Shown in pieces: positions 17,846-26,769 of a stretch of 64,000 nt of DNA (position 1 is its first letter; every line of letters starts with the position of its first letter). Made by a program: the position numbers and the translations under genes. Under the pieces are notes generated by a model that did not search any database, was not told the DNA's origin, and saw nothing but the letters and a program-made list of their open reading frames with translations. The stretch is from contig NZ_KB907453.1 in the NCBI RefSeq assembly GCF_000382045.1, forward strand, positions 62,001 through 126,000. Reading direction: 5' to 3'. Source of the DNA: Variovorax atrisoli 110B. GTDB lineage: Bacteria > Pseudomonadota > Gammaproteobacteria > Burkholderiales > Burkholderiaceae_C.

Positions 17846-18901
17846 ATGACCTGGGACGTGGCCCTCATCCTCATCACCGACGGCCTCGCCAACGGTGCCA
17901 TCTACCTGCTGGCCGGCCTCGGGCTGGTGCTGATCTTCTCGGTCACGCGGGTGGTGTTCGTGCCCTTCGGCGACATTGCGGCCTTCGCGGCGCTGTCGCT
18001 CGCGGCCTTCGAGACCGGCCGCGTGCCGCCGACGATCGGCATGGTCGCGGTGCTCGCTGCGCTGGCGCTTGCCACCGAGATCGGCAGCCTGGTGCGGCGC
18101 GGCGAGACCGCGCGCATTCCGAAGGCGGTGCTGACCTGGGGCGTGCTGCCCGCCATTCCCTGCGCGCTGGCGTGGCTCGCAGCCCGGCCCGGCGTGCCGG
18201 TGGCGGTGCACATCGCGGTGGCGGTTCTGCTGGTTGTGCCCATCGCGCCGCTGCTGGCGCGGGTGGTTTTCCAGCCGATCGCCGATGCCTCGGTGCTGGT
18301 GCTGCTGATCGTGTCGCTCGCGCTGCACTTCCTGCTGTCGGGCCTGGGCCTGCTGTTCTTCGGGCCCGAGGGCTCGCGCACCACGCCGCTGACCAGCGCC
18401 GTGTTCACGCTGGGCGAAGGCTTCACAGTCAGCGGCCAGGTGGTGCTGATGGTGGGGGCGGCCATCGTGCTGAGCGGGCTGTTCTTCCTGGTGTTCGAGC
18501 GCACGGTGGCCGGCAAGGCGCTGCGCGCGACGGCGGTGAACCGCGTAGGCGCGCGGCTGGTCGGCATCCGGCCGGTGCGCACGGCGCTGCTGGCGTACGG
18601 CTGCGCCTCGTTGCTGGCGGGGCTGATCGGCGTGCTGATCGCGCCGGTGACGACGATGTACTACGACTCGGGCTTCATCATCGGCCTGAAGGCCTTCGTG
18701 GCCGCGATCATCGGCGGGCTCGTGAGCTACCCGATGACGGCCGTGGGCGCGCTCGCGGTCGGCGTGGTGGAAAGCTTCGCCTCGTTCTGGAGCGGCGCAC
18801 TGAAGGACGTGATCGTGTTCAGCCTGCTGATCCCGGTGCTGATGCTGCGCTCCTTCGCGGCCGCGCATGCCGAAGAGGAAGAAGACGAGGTGGAAGAATG
18901 A
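17846..18901 (+). CDS. livH: LIV-type ABC transporter permease (LivH-like)
   Basis: A 351-residue inner-membrane protein with about eight hydrophobic segments. It opens with ITDGLANGAIYLLAGLGLVL, the usual LivH N-terminus, and carries the family's cytoplasmic loop RTVAGKALRATAVNR. The C-terminus is a short acidic tail (EEEEDEVEE). GGAGG precedes the ATG. The next gene overlaps by 4 nt. It forms the transmembrane pore with the LivM half of the next protein. Confidence 0.88.
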   Translation: MTWDVALILITDGLANGAIYLLAGLGLVLIFSVTRVVFVPFGDIAAFAALSLAAFETGRVPPTIGMVAVLAALALATEIGSLVRRGETARIPKAVLTWGVLPAIPCALAWLAARPGVPVAVHIAVAVLLVVPIAPLLARVVFQPIADASVLVLLIVSLALHFLLSGLGLLFFGPEGSRTTPLTSAVFTLGEGFTVSGQVVLMVGAAIVLSGLFFLVFERTVAGKALRATAVNRVGARLVGIRPVRTALLAYGCASLLAGLIGVLIAPVTTMYYDSGFIIGLKAFVAAIIGGLVSYPMTAVGALAVGVVESFASFWSGALKDVIVFSLLIPVLMLRSFAAAHAEEEEDEVEE

Positions 18902-20685
18902 ACGGCAATCGCAAGCGCATGGCGTGGATCGCCGGGCTGGTCGTGGTGCTGGCGCTGGTGCCGGTGTTCGCGGGCAGCTTCACCGTCTCGCTGCTCAACG
19001 ACATCGGCATCGGCGCGCTCGTGGCGCTGGGACTCGTGCTGCTGACCGGCGTGGGCGGCGCCACCTCCTTCGGGCAGGCGGCCTTCGTGGGCATCGCGGC
19101 CTACGCGACCGCGTGGCTCACCACCACGCAGGGCATGTCGCCGTGGCTCGGGCTGTTGTTCGCGCTGCTGCTCACGGGGCTGTCGGCATTGGCCATCGGC
19201 ATGCTCACGCTGCGGCTGGGCGGGCACTTCCTGCCGCTGAGCACCATCGCCTGGGGGCTCTCCATCGCGATGCTGTTCGGCAACGTGGATGGCCTGGGCC
19301 GGCACACGGGCCTGTCGAACATACCGGCGCTGCAGATCGCAGGCTGGTCGCTGGCCGATCCGCGTGCGATGTACTTCCTGATCTGGACGGTGGTGGGCCT
19401 GGCCTGCCTGTTCAGCCACAACCTGCTGCAGTCTCGGCCGGGGCGTGCCATCCGCGGGCTGCGCGGCGGTGCGACGCTGCTGGCGAGCGTGGGCGCCGAT
19501 GCATATCGCGTGCGGCTCTCGCTGTTCGTCACCGCGGCGCTGCTCGCGGGGCTGGCGGGCTGGCTCTACGCGCACATGAACCGCTTCGTGAGTCCGTCGC
19601 CCTTCGACGTGCGCGCCAGCATCGAGTACTTGCTGATGGCGGTGGCCGGCGGCCTGGGCCAGCTGGGCGGAGCGCTCGTGGGTGCCGCGCTGGTGCTGGT
19701 GCTGAAGAACGGCCTGCAGGACGTGCTGCCGATGCTCACGCAGCGCGCCGGCCAGCTGGAGGCGGTGGCCTTCGCCGCGCTCTTCATCCTGCTGCTGCAC
19801 TTCGCGCGCGGTGGCGTGATGGGGCTGCTGCGCCGCTGGACCCGACGCCGCGCCGGCGCGCGGGGGCCTTCGCGCCACGAAGGGCCCGCGGTCGAACCGC
19901 TGCCCAACCGCACGCTGCCCGCGCGCGGCTCGCCCGTGCTGTCGGTGAACGGCGCGGTCAAGCGCTTCGGCGGCCTCGTGGCGGTGAACGACGTGAGCTT
20001 CGACGTGAAGGCCGGCGAGATCGTCGGGCTGATCGGGCCGAACGGCGCGGGCAAGTCGACCATGTTCAATCTGCTGACCTGCACGCTGCCGATGAGCTCG
20101 GGCCAGGTGCGCTTCCTCGAGCACGACATCGCCGGCATGCCGCAGCGCGAGGTGGCGCGTCTGGGGCTGGCGCGCACCTTCCAGCACGTGAAGCTGCGCC
20201 CGCACATGAGCCTGCTCGACAACGTGGCGCTGGGTGCGCATTCGCGCACGCGCTCGGGCATCCTGAAGGCGGGCCTGCGGCTCGATCGCACGGAAGAGCA
20301 GCAGATCCTGCAGGAAGCGCAGCGCCAGCTCGACCGCATCGGCCTGGGCGACCGCGCGCACGAGCAGGCGGGTAGCCTGCCGCTGGGCACGCAGCGCATC
20401 CTGGAGATCGCTCGCGCGCTGGCCGCCGACCCGGTGCTGCTGGTGCTCGACGAGCCTGCGGCCGGGCTGCGGCGCAAGGAGAAGATGGCGCTCGGCGACC
20501 TTCTGCGCAAGCTGCGCGAGGAAGGCGTGACCATCCTCATCGTGGAACACGACATGGACTTCGTGATGAAACTGGTGGATCGGCTGGTGGTGATGAATTT
20601 CGGCTCCAAGCTCGTGGAGGGCGTGCCGTCGGCGGTGCGTGCCGACGAGCGCGTTCAGGCGGCCTACCTGGGGAGCGTCGTATGA
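18898..20685 (+). CDS. LIV-type ABC transporter permease-ATPase fusion (LivM-LivG)
   Basis: A 595-residue fusion. Residues about 1-320 are a LivM-like permease (SFGQAAFVGIAAY, RLGGHFLPLSTIAWG). Residues about 345-595 are a LivG-like ATPase: Walker A GPNGAGKS near residue 380, Q-loop ARTFQH, Walker B VLLVLDEPAAGL, switch His IVEHD. The ABC signature region reads SLPLGTQRILE, in line with LivG-type ATPases. Such fusions occur elsewhere in the family. The linker contains a run of basic residues (RRWTRRRAGAR). Confidence 0.88.
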   Translation: MNGNRKRMAWIAGLVVVLALVPVFAGSFTVSLLNDIGIGALVALGLVLLTGVGGATSFGQAAFVGIAAYATAWLTTTQGMSPWLGLLFALLLTGLSALAIGMLTLRLGGHFLPLSTIAWGLSIAMLFGNVDGLGRHTGLSNIPALQIAGWSLADPRAMYFLIWTVVGLACLFSHNLLQSRPGRAIRGLRGGATLLASVGADAYRVRLSLFVTAALLAGLAGWLYAHMNRFVSPSPFDVRASIEYLLMAVAGGLGQLGGALVGAALVLVLKNGLQDVLPMLTQRAGQLEAVAFAALFILLLHFARGGVMGLLRRWTRRRAGARGPSRHEGPAVEPLPNRTLPARGSPVLSVNGAVKRFGGLVAVNDVSFDVKAGEIVGLIGPNGAGKSTMFNLLTCTLPMSSGQVRFLEHDIAGMPQREVARLGLARTFQHVKLRPHMSLLDNVALGAHSRTRSGILKAGLRLDRTEEQQILQEAQRQLDRIGLGDRAHEQAGSLPLGTQRILEIARALAADPVLLVLDEPAAGLRRKEKMALGDLLRKLREEGVTILIVEHDMDFVMKLVDRLVVMNFGSKLVEGVPSAVRADERVQAAYLGSVV

Positions 20686-20686
20686 G

Positions 20687-20760
20687 CGCCCCACGGCCGC
20701 CCGAAGGCGCGGACCCCCGTCAGGGGGCGCGTGAAGTACACGAAGCGACGAGCATGGGGG
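20687..20760 (-). repeat. Dispersed palindromic repeat, divergent variant F
   Basis: Read on the minus strand it starts CCCCCATGCTCGTCGCTTCG with TGTACTTCAC and a CCCCCTGACGGGGG hairpin, like the main family, but its second half (CGCGCCTTCGGGCGGCC) differs. It lies in the gap between the fused permease-ATPase gene and livF. I treat it as a second subfamily. Confidence 0.5.
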
Positions 20761-20767
20761 TGTCGGT

Positions 20768-21499
20768 ATGACAGCGATGCTCGAGATCGGCGACCTGCAT
20801 GTCTCCTATGGACAGGTGGAGGCGGTACGCGGTGTGTCGCTCGACCTTCAGCCGGGCCAGATCATCTCGGTGATCGGCCCCAACGGCGCGGGCAAGACCA
20901 CGCTGCTGGCCGCCGCCATGGGCCTGCTGCCGTGCAGGGGCACGCTGCGCTTCGAGGGCGAGGACCTGCAGGGGCTCGACGTGGAGGCGCGCGTGGAGCG
21001 CGGCCTGTGCCTCGTGCCCGAGAAGCGCGAGCTCTTCGGCGAGCTCACCGTGCTCGACAACCTGCAGCTCGGCGCATTCGCCAAGCGGCTGCGCGGCGAT
21101 GCGATGAAGAAGCGGCTGCAGTCGGTATACGACCGCTTTCCGCGTCTGGCCGAACGCCGCTCGCAGCGCGCCGACACGCTCTCGGGCGGCGAGCGCCAGA
21201 TGCTGGCCGTGGGCCGCGCGCTGATGTCGGCGCCGCGCCTGCTGATGCTCGACGAGCCCAGCCTCGGCCTGGCGCCGCTGATCGTGCGCGACATCCTGGC
21301 GATCGTGCGCAAGCTGCGGGAGGATGGCGTGTCGATCCTGCTGGTGGAGCAGAACGCGCGCGCCGCGCTCGAAAGCTCCGACCACGGCTATGTGCTGGAG
21401 ACGGGCGAGATCGCGCTCTCCGGGGCCTCCGCCGAACTGGCGAGCGACTCGCGGGTGCAGGCGACCTACCTCGGCGGGGGCACGCACGATGACGACTGA
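20768..21499 (+). CDS. livF: LIV-type ABC transporter ATP-binding protein (LivF-like)
   Basis: A 243-residue ATPase with Walker A GPNGAGKT, signature LSGGERQ, Walker [14 protein letters not shown] and switch His replaced by the LivF-typical LVEQN. It completes the transporter with the LivH and LivM-LivG proteins and three binding proteins. The start is the ATG at 20768, right after repeat F. The following CoA ligase starts 11 nt before this gene ends, in another frame. Confidence 0.9.
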   Translation: MTAMLEIGDLHVSYGQVEAVRGVSLDLQPGQIISVIGPNGAGKTTLLAAAMGLLPCRGTLRFEGEDLQGLDVEARVERGLCLVPEKRELFGELTVLDNLQLGAFAKRLRGDAMKKRLQSVYDRFPRLAERRSQRADTLSGGERQMLAVGRALMSAPRLLMLDEPSLGLAPLIVRDILAIVRKLREDGVSILLVEQNARAALESSDHGYVLETGEIALSGASAELASDSRVQATYLGGGTHDDD

Positions 21500-23078
21500 A
21501 CCCCGCGCCGTGCCGCCCGCGCAGCGCACGCTGCCGGCAATGCTGCAGCGGCAGGCCGGGCTGTTCGGCTCGCGCGCGCTGCTGAAGATCGCGCGGAGCG
21601 AGTGGACGCATCGCGATGCAGCCCGCGTCGCGGCGGCGCGGGCCGGCGCGCTGGCGGCGGCCGGCGTGGTGCGCGGCGATCGCATCGCGGTGATGTGCGG
21701 CAACCGCGTCGAGTTCCTCGAGAGCTTCCTGGGCGCGGGATGGCTGGGGGCGTCGACGGTGCCGGTCAATACGGCGTCGATGGGGCCGCAGATCGAATAC
21801 TTCCTCGCGAACAGCGAGGCGAAGCTGCTGGTGATCGAAGGCGCCTTCCTGGAACGGCTCGCGGCGGCGGACCTGGGGCGTACCGCGCTGCGGGAGATCT
21901 GGGTCGTCGGCGAGATCGCCTCGGGTGCCTGGCAGGCGCCTGCGGGCGTGCGCGTCGTGGCGTATCCCGCGCATGGAGAACCCGTCGAGCCGGCACCCGT
22001 GCAGCCCGGCGACGCACTCGCGATCCTCTACACCTCGGGCACGACCGGGCCCGCCAAGGGCGTGGTCTGCCCGCACGCACAGTATTTCTGGTGGGGCGTG
22101 AACAGCGCGGAGGTGCTCGGCGTGGGCGCCGACGACGTGCTTTGCACCACGCTGCCGCTCTTCCACATCAACGCGCTCAACACCTTCGCCCAGGCCGCTC
22201 TGACGGGCTCGCAGGTCGTGTTCGAGACGCGCTTCTCGGCGTCGGGCTTCTGGCCGACGATGCGCGCGAGCGGGGCGACTGTGGTCTACCTGCTGGGCGC
22301 GATGGTGCCGATCCTGCTGGCCCAGCCCGAAGGTGCCGGGGAGCGCGACCACCGCGTGCGCATCGGACTGGGGCCCGGCGTGCCGGCCGCCGCCGGAGCC
22401 GCGTTCAAGGCGCGCACGGGCGTGTCACTGCTGGAGGGCTATGGCTCGACCGAGACCAACTTCGCCATCGCCACCGCACCGGATTCGCCGCGCGGCGGCG
22501 TGATGGGCTGGCTGCGCCCGGGTTTCCAGGCGCGCGTGGCCGACGAGGACGACGTGGCCCTGCCGGCCGGCGAGGCGGGCGAACTGCTGCTGCGCGCCGA
22601 CGAACCCCATGCCTTCGCGAGCGGCTACTTCAACATGCCGGAGAAGACGGTCGAGGCCTGGCGCAACCTCTGGTTCCACACCGGCGACCGCGTGGTGCGC
22701 GATGCTGACGGGGCCTTCCGCTTCGTCGACCGCATCAAGGACGCGATCCGGCGGCGCGGGGAGAACATCTCCTCGTTCGAGGTCGAGCAGGTGGTGCTGA
22801 GCCATCCAGGCGTGGCTTCGTGCGCGGTGTATCCCGTGCGCTCCGAACTCGCCGAGGACGAGGTGATGGCCGCGCTGGTGGCCCGCGAAGGCGCGGCCAT
22901 CGACCCCGCCGAGCTCGCGCGCTTCTGCGAGGGCCGGCTGCCGTACTTCGCCGTGCCGCGCTACATCGACGTGCTGGCCGACCTGCCGCGCACCGAGAAC
23001 GGCAAGGTCCAGAAGTTCAAGCTGCGGGAACGCGGCGTGGGGCCGCAGACCTGGGACGGCCGGCCCGCGAAGGCCTGA
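21489..23078 (+). CDS. AMP-forming acyl-CoA ligase 2
   Basis: A 529-residue ANL-superfamily ligase with [11 protein letters not shown] near residue 180, [39 protein letters not shown] and a C-terminal catalytic Lys in [10 protein letters not shown]. It is in the same CaiC-like subgroup as the ligase at 6549 but clearly divergent from it. It may activate a different intermediate (for example the substrate itself versus the oxindole product). The start overlaps livF, which supports expression with the transporter. Confidence 0.87.
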   Translation: MTTEPRAVPPAQRTLPAMLQRQAGLFGSRALLKIARSEWTHRDAARVAAARAGALAAAGVVRGDRIAVMCGNRVEFLESFLGAGWLGASTVPVNTASMGPQIEYFLANSEAKLLVIEGAFLERLAAADLGRTALREIWVVGEIASGAWQAPAGVRVVAYPAHGEPVEPAPVQPGDALAILYTSGTTGPAKGVVCPHAQYFWWGVNSAEVLGVGADDVLCTTLPLFHINALNTFAQAALTGSQVVFETRFSASGFWPTMRASGATVVYLLGAMVPILLAQPEGAGERDHRVRIGLGPGVPAAAGAAFKARTGVSLLEGYGSTETNFAIATAPDSPRGGVMGWLRPGFQARVADEDDVALPAGEAGELLLRADEPHAFASGYFNMPEKTVEAWRNLWFHTGDRVVRDADGAFRFVDRIKDAIRRRGENISSFEVEQVVLSHPGVASCAVYPVRSELAEDEVMAALVAREGAAIDPAELARFCEGRLPYFAVPRYIDVLADLPRTENGKVQKFKLRERGVGPQTWDGRPAKA

Positions 23079-23080
23079 GC

Positions 23081-23833
23081 ATGGCGAGCCTGGCGCCGCA
23101 GCTTCCTCTTTCCGGGCGTGTGGCGTTCGTGACGGGAGCGGGGCAGGGCCTGGGCGCGGCCATCGCGAAGGGGCTGGCACAGGCGGGCGCACGGGTGGCG
23201 CTGGCCGACCTCGAGCTGTCGTCGACGGTGGCCGTGGCCGACGGGATCGGCGGCCTCGCGCTGCGGCTCGACGTGCGCGACGAAGCGGCATTCCGCGAGT
23301 GCTTCGACAGGGCCGTGGCGCATTTCGGCTGTGTCGACATCATGGTCAACAACGCGGCGCGTACGCCATCGACCTCGCTGTGGGACATCACGCCCGAGGA
23401 GTGGGACGACGTGCTGGCCATCAACCTGCGCGGCAGCTTCTTCGGCTGCCGCATCGCAGGGCGCCACATGCGCGAGCGCGGCGAGGGGCGCATCGTCAAT
23501 CTCGGTTCGATGGCTGGGCAGCAGGCGAGCCGCGCGACGGGCGTGCACTACGCGGCGAGCAAGGCCGGGCTGCTGGCGCTGACGCGGTCGTTCGCGCAGG
23601 AGCTGGCGCCTCATGGCGTGACGGTGAATGCGCTCGCGCCGGCGGCGATCCGTAGTCCCGCGCTCGATGCCATGGAGCCGGCGAGGCAGCAGGCGCTGCA
23701 GGCCGGCATCCCGCTCGGCCGCTTCGGACTGGCCGAGGAAGTGGCCGCGGCCGTGATCTACCTGGCTTCTCCTGCGGCGGCCTTCATGACCGGCGCGACG
23801 CTGGACCTCAACGGCGGCCGTTTCATGCGCTGA
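23081..23833 (+). CDS. Short-chain dehydrogenase/reductase (FabG-like)
   Basis: A 250-residue classical SDR with TGAGQGLG at residues 18-25, NNAA in place of NNAG, and Y157-x3-K161 (YAASK). It has the Asp after beta-2 (LADLE) that favours NAD(H). It starts 2 nt after the ligase stop. A role in converting a hydroxyacyl-CoA or oxindole intermediate is plausible but not shown. Confidence 0.85.
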   Translation: MASLAPQLPLSGRVAFVTGAGQGLGAAIAKGLAQAGARVALADLELSSTVAVADGIGGLALRLDVRDEAAFRECFDRAVAHFGCVDIMVNNAARTPSTSLWDITPEEWDDVLAINLRGSFFGCRIAGRHMRERGEGRIVNLGSMAGQQASRATGVHYAASKAGLLALTRSFAQELAPHGVTVNALAPAAIRSPALDAMEPARQQALQAGIPLGRFGLAEEVAAAVIYLASPAAAFMTGATLDLNGGRFMR

Positions 23834-23860
23834 CAAGGCTTGCCGGGCCATCCGGTTAAA

Positions 23861-23880
23861 ATGGTTCAGAACTAAATCAT
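23861..23880 (+). promoter_or_regulatory. Candidate MarR-type operator before the SDR-MarR-thioesterase genes
   Basis: An imperfect inverted repeat, ATGGTTCAGA/ACTAAATCAT, with 7 of 10 arm positions paired. It lies 6 nt before the ATG at 23887 in an unusually AT-rich spot (GGTTAAAATGG just upstream). MarR sites are typically palindromes of this size, and a MarR gene is second in the downstream unit, so autoregulation is likely. Confidence 0.5.
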
Positions 23881-23886
23881 TCAGGT

Positions 23887-24663
23887 ATGCAATCAAATTC
23901 ACTGACTGGCCGGCACGCCCTCGTCACGGGCGCTGCGCGCGGCATCGGGGCGGAGATCGCCCGCACCCTGGCTGCCGAAGGCGCCACGCTGACATTGCTG
24001 GGTCGTGACCGCGAGGCGCTGCAGCGGGTGGCGGATTCGCTCGCCGGCAGCGGGCACGGCGTCGTCGCCGCGGACGTGGCGAACCCGCAGGCCGTGCAGG
24101 CGGCGTTCGCTGAGGCACGCGCGGCGCGCGGGCCCGTGGCGGTGCTCGTCAACAACGCGGGGGCGGCGGAGAGCGCGCCTTTCCTCAAGACCTCGTTCGA
24201 GCTCTGGCAGCGGATGCTGTCGGTCAACCTCACGGGCAGCTTCCTCTGCGCGCAGGCGGCGCTGCCAGACATGCTCGACGCGGGCTGGGGGCGCATCGTC
24301 AACATCGCCAGCACGGCGGGGCAGAAGGGCTACGCCTACGTGGCGGCCTACACCGCGGCCAAGCACGGCGTGGTCGGGCTCACGCGCTCGCTGGCGCTGG
24401 AGGTGGCGCGCAAGGGCATCACGGTGAATGCCGTGTGCCCGGGCTATACCGACACCGACATCCTGCGCAACAGCGTTGCCAACGTGGTCGGCAAGACCGG
24501 GCGCAGCGAGGCCGATGCGCTCGCGGAGTTCTCCAGCGTCAATCCGCAGAAGCGCATCGTGCAGCCGGCCGAAGTGGCCGATGCCGTGCGCTGGCTGTGC
24601 GGCGCGGGCGCTGCATCGGTCACCGGCCAGTCGATCTCGGTTTCAGGGGGAGAAGTGACATGA
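23887..24663 (+). CDS. Short-chain dehydrogenase/reductase (3-hydroxyacyl-CoA dehydrogenase-like)
   Basis: A 258-residue SDR with TGAARGIG at residues 14-21, NNAG and Y155-x3-K159 (YTAAK). The CPGYTDTD segment after the active site and [17 protein letters not shown] resemble 3-hydroxybutyrate and 3-hydroxyacyl-CoA dehydrogenase SDRs. It is the first gene after the candidate operator at 23861. Its stop overlaps the MarR start by 4 nt. Confidence 0.85.
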   Translation: MQSNSLTGRHALVTGAARGIGAEIARTLAAEGATLTLLGRDREALQRVADSLAGSGHGVVAADVANPQAVQAAFAEARAARGPVAVLVNNAGAAESAPFLKTSFELWQRMLSVNLTGSFLCAQAALPDMLDAGWGRIVNIASTAGQKGYAYVAAYTAAKHGVVGLTRSLALEVARKGITVNAVCPGYTDTDILRNSVANVVGKTGRSEADALAEFSSVNPQKRIVQPAEVADAVRWLCGAGAASVTGQSISVSGGEVT

Positions 24664-25193
24664 CCACACGCAACGACGCCTCGCATGCCGTGCTGAGCGA
24701 TGCGGAAGAACTGGGCCACGAGGCCCGCGCCGGCCACGACGACCACGCGGTGCTCAAGCTGTGGCTTCGCATGCTGGCCAGCACCACGCAGATCGAGTCC
24801 GAGATCCGCCGCCGCCTGCGCGAGCGTTTCGGCATCTCGCTGGCGCGCTTCGACTACATGGCGCAGCTCTACCGCTACAAGGACGGGCTGAAGATGCGCG
24901 TGCTGTCGCGCTACCTGATGGTGACCGGCGGCAATGTCACCGGCCTGACGGACGAACTCGAGCGCGAAGGCATGGTCGCCCGCGCGCCGAGCCCCGACGA
25001 CCGCCGCGCCTGGATCGTGAGCCTCACGCCCACCGGCCGCCGCACCTTCGAGACCATGGCGAGCGAGCACGAGCAGTGGATCCTCGAGATGTTCTCGGGC
25101 CTCGACATGAAGACCGTCAAGCAGCTGCACATGCAGCTCGGCCTGCTGCGCGTGCACGTAATGCGCGGCGAACCGGCAAGCGAGGAGGGCTGA
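24660..25193 (+). CDS. MarR-family transcriptional regulator
   Basis: A 177-residue winged-helix repressor-type protein. The DNA-binding region runs from about residue 70 ([20 protein letters not shown]) through the wing [16 protein letters not shown]; dimerisation helices lie at both ends. MarR proteins are usually released from DNA by an aromatic ligand, and in Variovorax iad loci a MarR regulator senses indole-3-acetate. I therefore infer control of this locus by its substrate, with the inverted repeat at 23861 as a probable target. The ATGA overlap with the SDR gene couples translation. Confidence 0.9.
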   Translation: MTTRNDASHAVLSDAEELGHEARAGHDDHAVLKLWLRMLASTTQIESEIRRRLRERFGISLARFDYMAQLYRYKDGLKMRVLSRYLMVTGGNVTGLTDELEREGMVARAPSPDDRRAWIVSLTPTGRRTFETMASEHEQWILEMFSGLDMKTVKQLHMQLGLLRVHVMRGEPASEEG

Positions 25194-25195
25194 GC

Positions 25196-25630
25196 ATGGC
25201 CGAGGGCAGCGAGTTCTGCAGGCCGCGGCTGATCCGCTTCTCGGACTGCGATCCGGCGGGCATCGTCTTCTATCCGCAATACTTCGTGATGCTCAACGGC
25301 CTCGTCGAAGACTGGGTGAACGAAGGCCTGGGCCTCAGCTACCACGGGCTGGTGGCGCAGCGGCGCATCGGCCTGCCCACGGTGAAGCTCGAGGTCGACT
25401 TCCGAGCGGTGAGCCGCATGGGCGACCAGGTGATGCTGGGGCTGGCCGTAGAGCGCCTCGGTTCCCGTTCGTTGACCTTGCAGGTGCGCTGCTTCGAGCC
25501 AGTGAGCGGAGAAGTGCGCATGCAGATGCAGCAGGTACTGGTGACCACGTCGCTGGAGACCCATCGGGCCGTCGCCATTCCGGGCGACATGCGTGCGGCC
25601 ATCGTGCGCAACGCGCCCGCGCTGGGCTGA
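25196..25630 (+). CDS. 4-hydroxybenzoyl-CoA thioesterase-family (hot-dog) thioesterase
   Basis: A 144-residue acyl-CoA thioesterase. The signature DCDPAGIVFYPQYF places the catalytic carboxylate at D19, matching the active-site Asp of 4-hydroxybenzoyl-CoA thioesterase. It starts 2 nt after the MarR stop. If the iorAB products make anthraniloyl-CoA, this enzyme could release anthranilate; it might instead rescue CoA from dead-end esters. It is the last gene of the block and converges on the HTH gene 7 nt away. Confidence 0.85.
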   Translation: MAEGSEFCRPRLIRFSDCDPAGIVFYPQYFVMLNGLVEDWVNEGLGLSYHGLVAQRRIGLPTVKLEVDFRAVSRMGDQVMLGLAVERLGSRSLTLQVRCFEPVSGEVRMQMQQVLVTTSLETHRAVAIPGDMRAAIVRNAPALG

Positions 25631-25637
25631 ATCCTCT

Positions 25638-26033
25638 TCAGGCCGCGGGGTCGCCGCCGGCTGCGGCATCCTGCGCGCGCTTCTTCAGCCAGCCACTGAG
25701 CTCTTTCTTTCCCTTGGAATTGGCTGATCGCCATGCCTCACGCGCCGCTGCGATGAAGCGCTCCTCCGCCGCGTCCGGCACTTCGCTGGGCCGGTCTTCC
25801 TCGTCGAGCCAGCCGAGCTCGACGCCGCAGTGCCTTTCGATCTGCCTGGCCAGGTTGTCGCCAATGGGACGGGAGCTCTTGATCTGGCTCCACATGCTGG
25901 GGGAAATCTCGATCTTCTTCGCGAACGCCTGGTCCAACCCCTTGGCTGGCAAGCCTGCGGCAACGGCCTCTTCGAGAAAGCGGCGGTGCAGCGCAAGCGC
26001 ATTGCGGCGGCGCGCGACGGTGATATTGGGCAC
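25638..26033 (-). CDS. Small HTH (XRE/phage-repressor-like) regulator
   Basis: A 131-residue protein with a GTG start; the codon two before it is a stop, so no longer start exists. Residues about 35-70 (KKIEISPSMWSQIKSSRP, then IGDNLARQIERHCGV) form a lambda-repressor-type HTH followed by GWLDEE, common in small regulators from mobile elements. The C-terminal half is helical and charged. It faces a plus-strand promoter with an inverted repeat at 26088-26102 and may repress it. Function inferred from fold only. Confidence 0.65.
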   Translation of the reverse strand: MPNITVARRRNALALHRRFLEEAVAAGLPAKGLDQAFAKKIEISPSMWSQIKSSRPIGDNLARQIERHCGVELGWLDEEDRPSEVPDAAEERFIAAAREAWRSANSKGKKELSGWLKKRAQDAAAGGDPAA

Positions 26034-26076
26034 TGTTCAAAAACAACAACAAGACAAAAAAAGATTGTCCCGGTTG

Positions 26077-26105
26077 TTGACGCCGTCGTAAACACTATTT
26101 ACAGT
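26077..26105 (+). promoter_or_regulatory. Candidate promoter with inverted repeat over the -10 box
   Basis: TTGACG at 26077, a 17 nt spacer and TACAGT at 26100 make a fair sigma-70 promoter reading away from the HTH gene. GTAAA-CACTA-TTTAC (26088-26102) is a perfect 5-5-5 inverted repeat overlapping the -10 box, a natural place for a repressor. The stretch 26034-26110 is much richer in A+T than its surroundings. Confidence 0.45.
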
Positions 26106-26187
26106 TGCCTTCAATCGCGGCCCCAAGCCGTACCTTTTTTCCAACCCCTAACGGCCGACAACGGCAATTTTTGACTCAGGAACCATC

Positions 26188-26391
26188 GTGAACACCGCAC
26201 TGATCCTCACCAGCATTCGTCCCGCATCGGGCCGATCGCTCGTGCGCGTCTGGGCGTGCGGTGGTTTCGACGGCATGCCGTCGGTCCGATCGAACCAGCA
26301 CCAGAGCCACGTGTATTCCACGAAAGCCGCAGCCAGCCTGCGTTTTGGAAAAACCGAGGATCAGGTGCTACCGGGTGGAGGTTGCGCATAG
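26188..26391 (+). CDS. Possible small protein of unknown function
   Basis: A 67-codon frame starting GTG with AGGAA 6 nt upstream (AGGAACCATCGTG). It lies between the candidate promoter at 26077 and the strong terminator at 26421, so the unit would make a transcript of about 345 nt. The predicted peptide is basic, contains three Cys near its ends and matches no family I recognise. The transcript could equally be a non-coding RNA. Confidence 0.3.
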   Translation: MNTALILTSIRPASGRSLVRVWACGGFDGMPSVRSNQHQSHVYSTKAAASLRFGKTEDQVLPGGGCA

Positions 26392-26420
26392 GCGCACACC
26401 TTCCAAGCTCTCTCGTTCAG

Positions 26421-26458
26421 AGGCCCGGAAACCGCAAGGTTCCGGGCCTTTTTGTTTT
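26421..26458 (+). terminator. Strong rho-independent terminator
   Basis: GGCCCGGAAACC, loop GCAA, GGTTCCGGGCC (stem of about 11 bp with one bulged A), followed by TTTTTGTTTT. It ends the short unit that starts near 26110. Confidence 0.8.
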
Positions 26459-26769
26459 GTCGTGCGGTTTCTTGTTTTGCCATTCCGGGTGTGCCTTCAC
26501 CACACCGCCAGAGCCCACCGCGTAGACGGTCTGGCGGGATGTGCAGGAATTGATCACTCCTGTGCAGCGACGTCGTACGGGACAGCGCCCAGCGTGCTGT
26601 CCGTCGCGTGAGGACACAACCGAAATGGAAAGCGGACCGCCGTTTTCTCGAACGACCACATGACCGAACCCGAGCGGGACGGGGCCATGCAGATGGCCCT
26701 CCCGCGGAAACCGGCCGCAAAGATTGAGCGGCGCCGGAACTCGTAACCGGACACTTTTTTGTCTTGCCG
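26459..26769. other. Non-coding stretch with a perfect hairpin and a direct repeat
   Basis: No convincing gene. CCGCCAGA (26505-26512) pairs with TCTGGCGG (26530-26537). TGTGCAG occurs at 26540 and again at 26561, 21 bp apart, on either side of the palindrome TGATCA. A smaller hairpin, GGCCAT-GCAG-ATGGCC, lies near 26684. The tRNA-Arg gene follows. Confidence 0.5.
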
